From assembly GCA_947475855.1 (NCBI GenBank), contig CANJPN010000046.1, positions 1-18,338 of the forward strand: 18,338 bases of DNA, read 5' to 3'. Origin of the DNA: Bradyrhizobiaceae bacterium. Lineage in GTDB: Bacteria; Pseudomonadota; Alphaproteobacteria; Rhizobiales; Hyphomicrobiaceae. The notes under the pieces are model-generated. The model saw nothing but the letters and a program-made list of their open reading frames with translations, was not told where the DNA came from and did not search any database. Below are positions 1 through 7,140 of the stretch, one piece after another (position 1 is the stretch's first letter; each line of letters starts with the position of its first letter). A program made the translations under genes and the position numbers.

Positions 1-1710
1 CGTTCGCATCATCTTCTTCAGGTCGTAGGTCGGGTTGATCGTGCGCGCCCACCCTACGCCGATGCCCCGTACGGCCTTCTCGATGGTGTTACCCGTTGCG
101 CGCGTGGGCTGTTCGAAATGCGACGACAGGATGTCCTGCCCGCCGGTCGCAGCGGAGTAACCGTTGTCGACGACGAGGATCACGTTGTCGGATTTGTTGA
201 ACACGGCATTGCCCACGGAGGACGACAGCCCGTTGTGCCAGAAGCCGCCGTCTCCGATCATCGAGATGGCGCGCTTCACGGACTTTTCGGCCGTGCCTTT
301 CACGTTGAAGGCGGATGCAGCGGCAGGGCCGAGGCCGTAGCCCATCGTGGACGACCCGATGTTGAACGGCGGCAGAGATGCGAACAGGTGGCAGCCGATA
401 TCGCTCGACACATAATGCGGGCCGGTCTCGCGCTCGACGAGTTTCATCGCGGTGAAGATCGGACGCTCGGGACAGCCGGTGCAGAATGACGGTGGGCGCG
501 CATGCACCTTCCCGTCGAGCATGGCGAGCGCGGCCTTGAGGCGATTGTCGCTGGGCGAGGGCGCGTCGGCTTGGACGAGTGCGGGGAGATACGAACGAAC
601 GAACGCCTTGATCCCGTCGCGCATGACGCCACCGGTCAACTCGCCTGCCATCGGCAGCATGTCCTTGCCGTTGATCCGGGTCTGGATGTCCGCCCGGCGA
701 AGGATCGTGTTGACGGCCTGTTCGATGAACTCGGGCTGGCCTTCCTCGACGATCAGGATCGCCTGCTTGGTGCTGGCGAACCACGTGAGTTCATTGTCGA
801 TCAAGGGATAGGTGACGTTGAGGACGTAGATGGGCACGCGGCTGTTACCGAACGCGTCGGCGAGCCCGATCGTCTCCAAGGCGCGCAAGACGCCGTTATA
901 CATGCCGCCCTGGCAGACGATGCCGATGTCGGTGAGATCGCCGGGAAAGAATTCGTTGAGGCCGTTGTCTGCGATGAACTGGACGGCGGCGGGCCAGCGC
1001 TTCTCGATCTTCTCCTTCTCGTGCGCATAGCTCATCGGCGGCAGCACGATTTTTCCGATATCGCGTTTGGGCGCATTCAATGCGTCGGCCAATGTGTACG
1101 AAGGGGCGACGTTGGCCTTGGTCGCAAAGCGGCCGTGGACGTGGCAGGCGCGAATTCGCACCTCCAGCATCACTGGCGTATTGGATGCCTCCGACAACTC
1201 GAAGCCCTTCTCCACGCACTCGACGATCTTGTCGACGCTCGGACGCGGGTCCATAAGCCAGATCTGGCTCTTCATAGCGAAGGGATGCACGCGCTCCTGC
1301 ATGATCGATGAGCCTTCCCCGTAGTCCTCGCCGACGATGATCAACGCCCCCCCGGTGACGCCGCCGGATGCGAGGTTCGATAGCGCATCTGAGGCGACGT
1401 TGACGCCGACGACGGACTTGAAGGTGACGGCGCCGCGCAAGGGATAGGATACGGACGCAGCGAGCATCGCGGCTGCGGCGGCTTCGTTGGCGCTACTTTC
1501 GAAATGCACGCCGAGATCGTCGAGGATGTCCTGGGCGTCGCCGAGCACGTCCATCAGATGAGAGACCGGCGCGCCCTGATAGCCCCCGACATAGGCGACA
1601 CCCGACTGCAACAGCGCCTTGGTTATGGCGAGGATGCCTTCGCCGCGAAACTCTTCGCCCGGTCCCAAGCGCAGGGACTTCACCTCTTCCTTGAACGACC
1701 GCTCGGCCAT
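1..1710 (-). CDS. iorA: Indolepyruvate ferredoxin oxidoreductase alpha subunit, 3'-truncated by the window edge
   Basis: The enzyme family (EC 1.2.7.8) is a thiamine-diphosphate and iron-sulfur oxidoreductase that decarboxylates indolepyruvate or other aryl-2-oxoacids to the acyl-CoA and passes electrons to ferredoxin. The 570 codons visible start MAERSFKEEVKSLRLGPGEE. They contain an N-terminal GGYQGAPVSHLMDVLGDA segment with a nearby SSANEAAAAAA helix (pyrimidine-binding, PFOR-like domain). A CTGCPERP motif follows near residue 408, and a C-terminal TPP-binding stretch SSDIGCH...MGYGLG...GDGGFWHNGL lies around residues 450-515. The ferredoxin-like C-terminus normally found in IorA would lie beyond position 1, so I cannot say whether the cysteine clusters are present or whether a beta subunit follows. 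The ATG at 1710 is the first in frame before the conserved N-terminus; only a weak GGGAAA precedes it. It is divergent from the ClpP-fold gene. The family assignment is strong; the actual substrate could be another aryl-pyruvate. Confidence 0.9.
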   Translation of the reverse strand, partial: MAERSFKEEVKSLRLGPGEEFRGEGILAITKALLQSGVAYVGGYQGAPVSHLMDVLGDAQDILDDLGVHFESSANEAAAAAMLAASVSYPLRGAVTFKSVVGVNVASDALSNLASGGVTGGALIIVGEDYGEGSSIMQERVHPFAMKSQIWLMDPRPSVDKIVECVEKGFELSEASNTPVMLEVRIRACHVHGRFATKANVAPSYTLADALNAPKRDIGKIVLPPMSYAHEKEKIEKRWPAAVQFIADNGLNEFFPGDLTDIGIVCQGGMYNGVLRALETIGLADAFGNSRVPIYVLNVTYPLIDNELTWFASTKQAILIVEEGQPEFIEQAVNTILRRADIQTRINGKDMLPMAGELTGGVMRDGIKAFVRSYLPALVQADAPSPSDNRLKAALAMLDGKVHARPPSFCTGCPERPIFTAMKLVERETGPHYVSSDIGCHLFASLPPFNIGSSTMGYGLGPAAASAFNVKGTAEKSVKRAISMIGDGGFWHNGLSSSVGNAVFNKSDNVILVVDNGYSAATGGQDILSSHFEQPTRATGNTIEKAVRGIGVGWARTINPTYDLKKMMRT

Positions 1711-1770
1711 CGTATTTCCCAGTTGTTGCAATCAGCCGGTATGAGTGCACCTTATCGTGCAGCATCGTGA

Positions 1771-2457
1771 ATGAGCAATCGAGAGGCCGAGCTGAGCCCC
1801 ATCATGAAGTTTCCCTGGTACCTGTCCGTCCTGTTCGCGGTCCTCGTGGGGCTCGTGATGGCGCGCATCCTGGGCCTCGACGGCCACTCGGCTCGCATCA
1901 GCGTCGCCGTGCGGGCAGACCATGTGGCCGTGCGGTGGACGGGTGACATCGAGCAACCGATGTACGACGAGATCGCGAAGGCCATGGCGCAGCGGCGCGG
2001 CGATCCCAGACCGATCGTGCTCGTGCTCGGTTCGCTCGGCGGCAGCGTCCTGGAAGGTGGGCGGGTGATCGAACTCGTGCGCGAAATGCAGCGGACGCAT
2101 TCGGTGGACACGCACGTCGAGACCCATTGCGGCTCGATGTGCGTGCCGATCTTCCTGGCGGGAACGCGCCGAACTGCGGCGGCCAAAGCGAACTTCATGT
2201 TCCACGAGGTGCGCTTCCGCGATCGTGACGGACAGCAGCGGACGCCGCAAGACAAGGATCTCGCTCCGGCCGAACGGACGCGGATCGCCGTGGCGACCGA
2301 CAGTCTGTTCCGCGCCTATTTCGAAGCGCCGCGCGTGAACCGGCAATGGCTCACCGAGATGCGCCGCTCGATCGTCGGCACGGACGTCTGGCTCAAGGCC
2401 GGCGAACTCCACAGGCAAGGCTCGGGTGTGATCGACGCGCTGGCCGAGGGGCGGTGA
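1771..2457 (+). CDS. Membrane-anchored ClpP/crotonase-fold protein (putative periplasmic serine peptidase)
   Basis: This 228-residue protein has one hydrophobic segment at about residues 14-36 (FPWYLSVLFAVLVGLVMARI), so it is probably a signal anchor with the rest outside the inner membrane. The remainder resembles the ClpP/SppA-like fold. An LGSLGGSVLEGGRVIELVRE segment (residues 86-105) matches the glycine-rich oxyanion strand, and CGSMCVPIFLAG (120-131) carries the probable nucleophile Ser122. FMFHEV supplies His145, and the DVWLKAGEL...GVIDAL stretch supplies Asp205 in the place of the third ClpP triad residue. The triad is my alignment by eye. The start is uncertain: ATG 1771 gives the full frame, while ATG 1804 (MKFPWYLS...) places the anchor at the N-terminus as is usual. 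Neither has a strong Shine-Dalgarno, though GAGAGG lies about 17 bases before 1804. Similar proteins are common and uncharacterised in alphaproteobacteria. The gene is alone on the plus strand here, divergent from iorA and convergent with a Bug gene. Confidence 0.75.
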   Translation: MSNREAELSPIMKFPWYLSVLFAVLVGLVMARILGLDGHSARISVAVRADHVAVRWTGDIEQPMYDEIAKAMAQRRGDPRPIVLVLGSLGGSVLEGGRVIELVREMQRTHSVDTHVETHCGSMCVPIFLAGTRRTAAAKANFMFHEVRFRDRDGQQRTPQDKDLAPAERTRIAVATDSLFRAYFEAPRVNRQWLTEMRRSIVGTDVWLKAGELHRQGSGVIDALAEGR

Positions 2458-2490
2458 CGTAAGCGCCTCCGACTGATCATAGTGCTCTCG

Positions 2491-2536
2491 GCCTCACCCC
2501 ACCCCCCTCCCATCAGGGGTGGGGGAAGGCGAGGTA
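2491..2536. terminator. Hairpin between convergent genes (possible bidirectional terminator or dispersed repeat)
   Basis: CCCCACCCC (2497-2505) is complementary to GGGGTGGGG (2516-2524) with a 10-base loop, giving a perfect 9-bp G+C stem. CCTC/GAGG (2492-2495 and 2531-2534) may extend it. It lies in the 91-base gap between the convergent ClpP-fold gene and the Bug gene, where a two-way terminator would be expected. There is no T-run on either side, so termination is inferred from position and structure only. The CCTCACCCC...GGGG pattern also resembles a dispersed intergenic palindrome. Confidence 0.45.
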
Positions 2537-2548
2537 GGGTCTTCGCAC

Positions 2549-3544
2549 CTACTTCTTCGCGGGATCTGGCGGCGTGAAGTCTTCGCGTGGGGTGTTGGCG
2601 GCCTTGATGAGTGAAGCCGCGGTCTCGCGATCGGATTTCACGAATGCCGCGAACTCTGCAGGCGTCGTGGTCGAGGTCCGGACGACCTGCTTATCGAGGA
2701 ACTCGACGAACTTCGGCTCATTGAACAGCTTCACGAACTCTGCGTTGAGGCGAGCGATCGCCGGGGCCGGCGTTCCATGAGGAGCAGCGAGGCCCCACCA
2801 ACCCACGAACTTGAAGTCGCCCAGACCGGCCTCGCTCAGCGTCGGCACGTTGGGTAGCAACTTGATGCGCTGGGGACTGTCGACGGCAACGAGCTTCAGC
2901 TTGCCGCCATCGGCCAGCGACAGGAAGTTTCCGACGCCCATCTTGCCGACCTGGATGTCACCGGACGCTAGGCCTTGAGCAATCGGTCCGCCGCCACGGA
3001 AGGCGACGCCGGGAATTTTCGACTGCCACTGATTGTTGAGCCAGGTGAGGAAAAGGTCCGGCGCGGAGCCGCGGCCGAGCGTGCCGAAGTTGAACGCCTC
3101 TGGCTTGGCGGCGACGGCGGTTTTGAGTTCGGCGACGGACGACACGCCCGAGCCGTTCGAGACGGCGATCCCTTCGATCAGGAAGAACAGCCGCGTGATC
3201 AAATCGAAGTCCTTGTCGGCGTCGTAGGGGAGCTTGTTGAACAGGTGCGGATTGAACGATACCGTCGAGTGATAGACGACGCAGATCGTATGACCATCGG
3301 GCGTCGCGCCGGCACACGATTGGCCCGCCATGATGCCACTCGCGCCGCCGTTGTTCTCGATCACGAGAGGCTGGCCGAGGCGCGGGGCCAACTCGTTGGC
3401 GGCCGCGCGCATGATGACGTCGGTGACGCTGCCCGCCGCGATCGAGACGATCGTTCGGATGGGTTTAGCGGGGTAGGTCTGTGCGGCTGCGGGCGCAGCG
3501 AGAGCAAGGGCTGCGATAGCCGAGGCCAAGTGGGTCAAGCGCAT
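2549..3544 (-). CDS. Bug-family tripartite tricarboxylate transporter substrate-binding protein (copy 1)
   Basis: This is a periplasmic solute receptor of the Bug/TctC family, 331 residues. A classic Sec signal peptide (MRLTHLASAIAALALAAPAAA) has likely cleavage after residue 21, just before QTYPAKPIR. The Bug fingerprint follows: YPAKPIRTIVSIAAGSVTDVIMR, then LGQPLVIENNGGASGIMAG, then TPDGHTICV, and later LLPNVPTLSEAG. I placed the start at 3544 rather than at the longer frame from 3718, because AGGAGG sits 8 bases before this ATG, the signal peptide begins here, and the upstream extension translates a palindromic repeat. It is the last gene of the minus-strand series, 151 bases after the dienelactone hydrolase, so it may have its own promoter. 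No TctA/TctB membrane partners are in the window. Orphan Bug receptors of unknown ligand are typical of the family. The ligand cannot be predicted, although carboxylates are common. Confidence 0.9.
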   Translation of the reverse strand: MRLTHLASAIAALALAAPAAAQTYPAKPIRTIVSIAAGSVTDVIMRAAANELAPRLGQPLVIENNGGASGIMAGQSCAGATPDGHTICVVYHSTVSFNPHLFNKLPYDADKDFDLITRLFFLIEGIAVSNGSGVSSVAELKTAVAAKPEAFNFGTLGRGSAPDLFLTWLNNQWQSKIPGVAFRGGGPIAQGLASGDIQVGKMGVGNFLSLADGGKLKLVAVDSPQRIKLLPNVPTLSEAGLGDFKFVGWWGLAAPHGTPAPAIARLNAEFVKLFNEPKFVEFLDKQVVRTSTTTPAEFAAFVKSDRETAASLIKAANTPREDFTPPDPAKK

Positions 3545-3594
3545 TTGGGGTTCCTCCTGGATTGATCTCGTCGGTGCTTGGCGCACTCTATGAG

Positions 3595-3624
3595 CGTGGA
3601 TGGCCGCCTCCGCGGCCATGACGA
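3595..3624. repeat. REP-like palindrome, GGCCGC core, single copy
   Basis: CGTGGATGGCCGCC followed by TCCGCGGCCATGACGA forms an imperfect palindrome whose arms are ATGGCCGC/GCGGCCAT. Two closely matching copies occur at 5877-5904 and 5966-5995. It lies in the gap before the Bug gene and is read through in an artefactual N-terminal extension of that frame. Confidence 0.7.
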
Positions 3625-3695
3625 TGCATTTCAAATCCGTCTCGCGTGTTTGCTCGCGTGTCGCCGTGGCCTCGACCCGGCCTACGCGTGAATTG

Positions 3696-4430
3696 TCAGA
3701 GCAAGCCCGCGAACGCATCGTCGATGTAGCGGCCGATCATCGCGTAGCTCTGGCGAGCGGCGGCGGCGTCGAATTCGGCGATGCCGGGCACCGGGTTCTC
3801 CTCCTCGCAGAACGAATGGACGAGGCCGCCGAACGTGAGCATCTGCCACTTGGCGCCGACGGATTCCATCTCGGCCTCGACGGCGTCGCGATCTGCCTTG
3901 GGGACGACGGGATCCTTCGAGCCGTGCATGATCAGCACCGGGCACTTGATCTGGCCCTTGGTGGTGGCCGGCATCGGCGTCAGGAGATCGGAGTGCAGCG
4001 CGATCACGGCGGCAACGTTCGTGCCGCTGCGTGCAAGTTCCAGCACGTTACCGCCGCCGAAGCAGAAGCCGACCGCGGCTCGCTTCGTCGCATCGCCGAT
4101 GCCGCGCTTCGTCGCCTCGGCGGTGAGCGTGTCGAGGGCGGCATTGATGCGGCGGCGGCGCTCGAGCGGGTCATTGCGGACGGCGTCGGCGAGATGGAGC
4201 GACTCGGGCGGGCCAGCGACGGTCTTGCCGTCGCCGTACATATCCGCGACGAAGCCGACGAACTTGTCGCCGCACATCATCTGCGTGCGCTTGATCGCAT
4301 CCGGCGTCACGCCGAGCCAGTTGGGTGACATCAGCATGAGCGGACGCTTCGCGGCGACGTTCTCGTTCCAGACGAGCGCGCCGATGTAGGTGCGGCCGTT
4401 GCAGGTGTAGGTGATGCGTTCGGTTGCCAT
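3696..4430 (-). CDS. Dienelactone hydrolase family protein
   Basis: This is an alpha/beta hydrolase of the dienelactone hydrolase family (244 residues, normal length). The family opens lactone rings in chlorocatechol and related ring-cleavage pathways, but many members act on other esters or lactones. The nucleophile elbow GFCFGGG puts Cys123 at the catalytic position, where most other alpha/beta hydrolases have serine. HGSKDPVVP supplies Asp173 and GLVHSFCEE supplies His205, completing a Cys-Asp-His triad. An N-terminal strand-rich segment (ITYTCNGRTYIGALVWNE) is typical. No signal peptide is visible, so it is probably cytoplasmic. ATG 4430 is preceded by GAAAGG 7 bases upstream. It lies downstream of the four-helix-bundle cassette and upstream of a Bug gene. 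On context it could process a product of the molybdenum hydroxylase pathway, which is inference only. Confidence 0.9.
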   Translation of the reverse strand: MATERITYTCNGRTYIGALVWNENVAAKRPLMLMSPNWLGVTPDAIKRTQMMCGDKFVGFVADMYGDGKTVAGPPESLHLADAVRNDPLERRRRINAALDTLTAEATKRGIGDATKRAAVGFCFGGGNVLELARSGTNVAAVIALHSDLLTPMPATTKGQIKCPVLIMHGSKDPVVPKADRDAVEAEMESVGAKWQMLTFGGLVHSFCEEENPVPGIAEFDAAAARQSYAMIGRYIDDAFAGLL

Positions 4431-4442
4431 TTGGGGGCCTTT

Positions 4443-4490
4443 CGGGAGAATGGGAGGTGGGGAATTGGGGAGGTAGGGAAATCGGGAGGG
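4443..4490. repeat. Left octamer array flanking the four-helix-bundle gene
   Basis: Read on the plus strand, the segment divides into about six 8-base units: GGAGAATG, GGAGGTGG, GGAATTGG, GGAGGTAG, GGAAATCG and GGAGGG(partial). The consensus is close to GGARRTNG. It abuts the TAG stop of the four-helix-bundle gene (4491-4493) with no spacer. It is the reverse complement type of the right-hand array at 4873-4921, so the two arrays form long inverted flanks around the gene. Confidence 0.75.
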
Positions 4491-4868
4491 CTATGACTTG
4501 GCCTGGAGTGCTCGGATCAAATTGCGAAGCATGCGGCCTACCCTATCGCATTCTGCAAGCACGCCTGAAGATTGAGGTACCGAAGCAATGCCAACGCGCT
4601 CCGCAATAATGAGGTGGGTCTCGAGTTCCTTCAGCGAGCCCTGCGCGATCCTGGCGAACTGAATGTAAGAACCCGTGGTTTCACGCCCATGGCCTTCCGC
4701 CAAGTTTGCCGGAACAGCTGCCGCTGCTCGACGAATCTGCGATGTCAGTCCGAACTGCTCCTCCTTGGGAAACGACTTGGTGAGTTCGTAACACGAGACG
4801 GTCAATTCCAGACTGACCTTCCAAACGTCGAGATCCTTGTACGACCTGACGCGTTCCACCTCAGGCAT
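4491..4868 (-). CDS. Four-helix-bundle protein (S23/IVP family)
   Basis: This small protein (125 residues from the ATG; a GTG sits one codon upstream) belongs to the family first seen encoded in 23S rRNA intervening sequences and now known as stand-alone four-helix bundles. The same fold is used by Avd of diversity-generating retroelements. Diagnostic blocks are YKDLDVWKVSLELTVSCYELTKSFP, then EEQFGLTSQIRRAAAAVPANLAEG, then SYIQFARIAQGSLKELETHLIIAE, each an amphipathic helix. There is no signal peptide. GGGGAGG lies about 8 bases before the ATG and is itself part of the right octamer array, so the array supplies the ribosome-binding site. The gene interrupts an otherwise catabolic gene series. 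Its biochemical role in this setting is unknown. No reverse transcriptase or rRNA is nearby, so it is neither a DGR nor an rRNA insert here. Confidence 0.88.
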   Translation of the reverse strand: MPEVERVRSYKDLDVWKVSLELTVSCYELTKSFPKEEQFGLTSQIRRAAAAVPANLAEGHGRETTGSYIQFARIAQGSLKELETHLIIAERVGIASVPQSSGVLAECDRVGRMLRNLIRALQAKS

Positions 4869-4872
4869 CACG

Positions 4873-4921
4873 CGACCTCCCCGACTTCCCGATTTCGCGA
4901 CTTCCCGATTTCCCGACTACC
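4873..4921. repeat. Right octamer array flanking the four-helix-bundle gene
   Basis: Six units of 8 bases are visible on the plus strand: CGACCTCC, (one extra C), CGACTTCC, CGATTTCG, CGACTTCC, CGATTTCC and CGACTACC. The consensus is CGAYTTCC. It is the inverted counterpart of the left array, whose best unit is GGAAATCG. The array carries the ribosome-binding site of the four-helix-bundle gene at one end. At the other end it overlaps the TAG stop (4917-4919) of the beta-propeller gene. Confidence 0.85.
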
Positions 4922-5807
4922 TCAACACTTCCCCGATGATGCCGGCGTCGTGGCCGGTGAAGAACATGCGGCCGCCGGTCGTCACGCCGATGCAACGTGC
5001 GCCCGAGTTCGGCGTGGGAATGTCGTATTCGGCGACCATGCGGCCGGTGGCGTCCATGCGGCCGATCTTGTTGGCGAAGTTTTCGGTGAACCACAGTTCG
5101 CCGTCGAGCGTCGCGCAGACGCCGCGCAGGCTCGCGTCGGGTGTGGTGGCCTTGAACTCGGTGATGCGCCCGTCGCGGTCGATGCGGCCGAGGCCGTTGT
5201 TGCTCGTCTGGACGAACCAGATCGAGCCATCGGGGTGCGTGATCATCGCGCGGGGCTGGCTGCCCTTCGTCGGGATCGGAAAGTTCGTGACCTTGCCGTC
5301 GACGGTGATACGACCGACGTGATCACCGTTGGCCTGGGAGAACCAGAGCGCGCCGTCACGCACCATTATCGAGAGTGGCTTGGAGCCTGGCGGAATGCCT
5401 TCCGAGACCTCGGTGATCTCGCCCTTGGGCGTGATGCGGCCGATGCGGCTCGTTTCGGTCATCGAAAACCAGACATTGCCATCGGGGCCGAGCATCATGC
5501 CATCAGGGCCGGACTTCGGTGTCGGCAGCGGGAACTCGGTGACGTCGCCCTTCAGCGTGATGCGACCGATCTGGTTGGCGGCCTTCTCGGCGAACCACAA
5601 TGCACCGTCCGAACCGGGAATGATGCCGATCGGCATGGCGTTCGCGGTGGGCAATGCGAACTCGTCGAAGCTGTCGTCGGCGAGGTTCAGCCGGCCGATC
5701 TTCGATGCACCGCTTTCGCAGAACCACAGGTTTCCGTCGGGTCCTTCCACGCAGATATAGGGACGCGCATCCGGCGTCGGAATCTTATGAGCGCGGAACG
5801 TGACCAT
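4917..5807 (-). CDS. Virginiamycin B lyase (Vgb)-like beta-propeller protein
   Basis: At 296 residues it has the length of streptogramin B lyases, seven-bladed propellers that linearise cyclic depsipeptide antibiotics. The sequence is a series of about seven blades, each with a D-G-x-[LVI]-W-F-x-E-like strand and a K/N-x-I-G-R-I strand: GPDGNLWFCESGASKIGRL, GSDGALWFAEKAANQIGRI, GPDGNVWFSMTETSRIGRI, RDGALWFSQANGDHVGRI, HPDGSIWFVQTSNNGLGRI, LDGELWFTENFANKIGRM and GGRMFFTGHDAGIIGEV. The catalytic histidines of true Vgb sit in P-H-x-I motifs before the late blades. Here those positions read QPRAMI, LRGVCA and ARCIGV, so lyase activity is doubtful (alignment from memory). There is no signal peptide. 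ATG 5807 was chosen as the first Met before blade one. The stop codon lies inside the octamer array. It may instead be a lactonase or a binding propeller. Confidence 0.8.
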   Translation of the reverse strand: MVTFRAHKIPTPDARPYICVEGPDGNLWFCESGASKIGRLNLADDSFDEFALPTANAMPIGIIPGSDGALWFAEKAANQIGRITLKGDVTEFPLPTPKSGPDGMMLGPDGNVWFSMTETSRIGRITPKGEITEVSEGIPPGSKPLSIMVRDGALWFSQANGDHVGRITVDGKVTNFPIPTKGSQPRAMITHPDGSIWFVQTSNNGLGRIDRDGRITEFKATTPDASLRGVCATLDGELWFTENFANKIGRMDATGRMVAEYDIPTPNSGARCIGVTTGGRMFFTGHDAGIIGEVLR

Positions 5808-5876
5808 GCGATTGCCTCACTTTTCGAGCCTCGGCGGCAGACATTGTGCGCAGCCGGAAGAAACACGAATACTATC

Positions 5877-5904
5877 GTCATGGCCGCGAAGGCGGCCATC
5901 TACG
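5877..5904. repeat. REP-like palindrome, copy A of an inverted pair
   Basis: GTCATGGCCGCGAAGGCGGCC then ATCTACG, containing the arms GGCCGC and GCGGCC around a short loop. It is the inverse orientation of the copy at 5966-5995, about 60 bases away, and is near-identical to the single copy at 3595-3624. Confidence 0.8.
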
Positions 5905-5965
5905 CCACCTCGTTGGGTACCCTATTTCTATCGTAGGTCAATCCATGCAAGCTTAACTGGCGAGC

Positions 5966-5995
5966 CGTGGATGGCCGCCTTCGCGGCCATGACGG
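5966..5995. repeat. REP-like palindrome, copy B of an inverted pair
   Basis: CGTGGATGGCCGCCTTCGCG then GCCATGACGG, the reverse complement type of 5877-5904. Together they form a bipartite repeat in the 227-base gap between the second Bug gene and the propeller gene. The pair can fold as two small hairpins or one large one in the transcript. Confidence 0.8.
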
Positions 5996-6034
5996 GAAAC
6001 GAATTGGGTCGCGTTGTACAAGTGGCCCAGGTAG

Positions 6035-7003
6035 TCACTTCACAGCGAGCAGCTTGCGGTGCTTCTCGATCTCGATGTCGACGTGGCTCTGAAGGAATTC
6101 CGGCGCCAGTTCCTTGTCGGACGGCACGAAGACGCCGAGGTCGGGATAGCGGCTGGCGATCAGCTCGCCGGTCAGCGCCTTGCGAACGGCTTTGTTGAGC
6201 GCCGCGACGATCTCCTTCGGCGTACCGGCCGGCGCGAAGATCGCGTTCCAGCCGCCGGGCTGAAACTCGGGCACGCCGGCTTCGGCGGCGGTCGGCACAT
6301 CGGGAAGGCTCGGCAGGCGCTTGTCGGAGGCGAGGACGAGGCCCTTCACCTGACCGCCCTGGATCGAAGGTGCTGCAGAACTCGCGCTATCGCAAACGCC
6401 GTCGATATGGCCGCCGATCGCGTCGTTCAGCGCAGGGCCGCCGCCGCGATAGCTGACCAGCGTCACCTCGATACTGCCGGCCGCGCCCAGGAAACTGCGG
6501 CAGATGATGTAGTTGTTGGAGCCGACGCCGGCATGGCCGAGGCGAACGGCATTCGGGTTCTTCTTGGCGTAGTCGAGGAACTCCGCGACGGTCTTCGCGG
6601 GAAAATCCTTGCGCAGCGCGATCAGCGAGGTGGTCTTGGCGACCATCGCGACGGGTGTGAACGCCGAAGGCTTGAATTTCAGATCCGGGTAAAGCGCGTA
6701 GCTCGACGCGTTGGTGCCGGCGTTGCCCTGCACGATCGTGTATCCATCGGGCGTGGCCGCCGCGACGCGGGCGAGACCGAGCGTGCCACCGGCGCCAGCG
6801 ACGTTCTCGTGTACGATCCGCTGGCCGAGCGCGCGGCTCAGTTCTTCGCCGACGATGCGGGCGATGACATCGGAGCTGCCGCCCGGCGCGAACGGCACGA
6901 TCATCGTCACGGGGCGGGAGGGGTAGGCATCCTGTGCGAGAGCGGGCAGCGGTGTCGCCGCCGCAAGCGTGGTCGCGGCGATGAGGGCGGAGCACAGGCG
7001 CAT
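6035..7003 (-). CDS. Bug-family tripartite tricarboxylate transporter substrate-binding protein (copy 2)
   Basis: This is a 322-residue periplasmic receptor of the Bug/TctC family. The signal peptide MRLCSALIAATTLAAATPLPALA has likely cleavage after residue 23, before QDAYPSRPV. Family landmarks are YPSRPVTMIVPFAPGGSSDV, then LGQRIVHENVAGAGGTLG, then ATPDGYTIVQGNAGTN, FNxHxG-like RLGHAGVGSNNY, and LPSLPDVPTAAEAGVPEF near the C-terminus. Unlike copy 1 it keeps the canonical PFAPGG loop, where copy 1 has SIAAGS, so the two probably bind different ligands. ATG 7003 is preceded by GGGAGG at a short spacing of four bases. It follows the 2Fe-2S subunit gene of the hydroxylase by 173 bases in the same direction, so its ligand may be the hydroxylase substrate. 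Membrane partners are absent from the window. Confidence 0.92.
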   Translation of the reverse strand: MRLCSALIAATTLAAATPLPALAQDAYPSRPVTMIVPFAPGGSSDVIARIVGEELSRALGQRIVHENVAGAGGTLGLARVAAATPDGYTIVQGNAGTNASSYALYPDLKFKPSAFTPVAMVAKTTSLIALRKDFPAKTVAEFLDYAKKNPNAVRLGHAGVGSNNYIICRSFLGAAGSIEVTLVSYRGGGPALNDAIGGHIDGVCDSASSAAPSIQGGQVKGLVLASDKRLPSLPDVPTAAEAGVPEFQPGGWNAIFAPAGTPKEIVAALNKAVRKALTGELIASRYPDLGVFVPSDKELAPEFLQSHVDIEIEKHRKLLAVK

Positions 7004-7140
7004 GGGGCCTCCCGGGTGGCGTGGCGTATCCGTTGGGTTGGCTGGCCGAGGAGGCCAGGGACCGGACAGGCTTATGCCGGATCGGGCACGCGGGCGCCAG
7101 TCCCGACGCGAATGTCCCGACCAGTCCCGGCCAGAAAGAC

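Noticed and set aside
22..60. Apparent repeat GTAGGTCGGGTT...CCCACCCTACG near the left edge
   Set aside because: It lies within the iorA coding sequence, the encoded GVGWARTINPTYDLKK looks like normal family sequence, and the arms do not pair well.
502..1311. Long plus-strand open frame opposite iorA
   Set aside because: It is an antisense shadow in GC-rich DNA; the minus strand carries a continuous, conserved oxidoreductase.
3545..3718. N-terminal extension of the first Bug protein to 3718
   Set aside because: It would precede a clear signal peptide and runs through a palindromic repeat; AGGAGG marks 3544 as the start.
4491..4868. Four-helix-bundle gene as Avd of a diversity-generating retroelement
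   Set aside because: No reverse transcriptase, template repeat or variable repeat is present in the window; conserved blocks fit the S23/IVP group better.
4443..4921. Octamer arrays as a CRISPR array
   Set aside because: Units are 8 bases, contiguous and degenerate, with no spacers and no cas genes; the two arrays face opposite ways around a gene.
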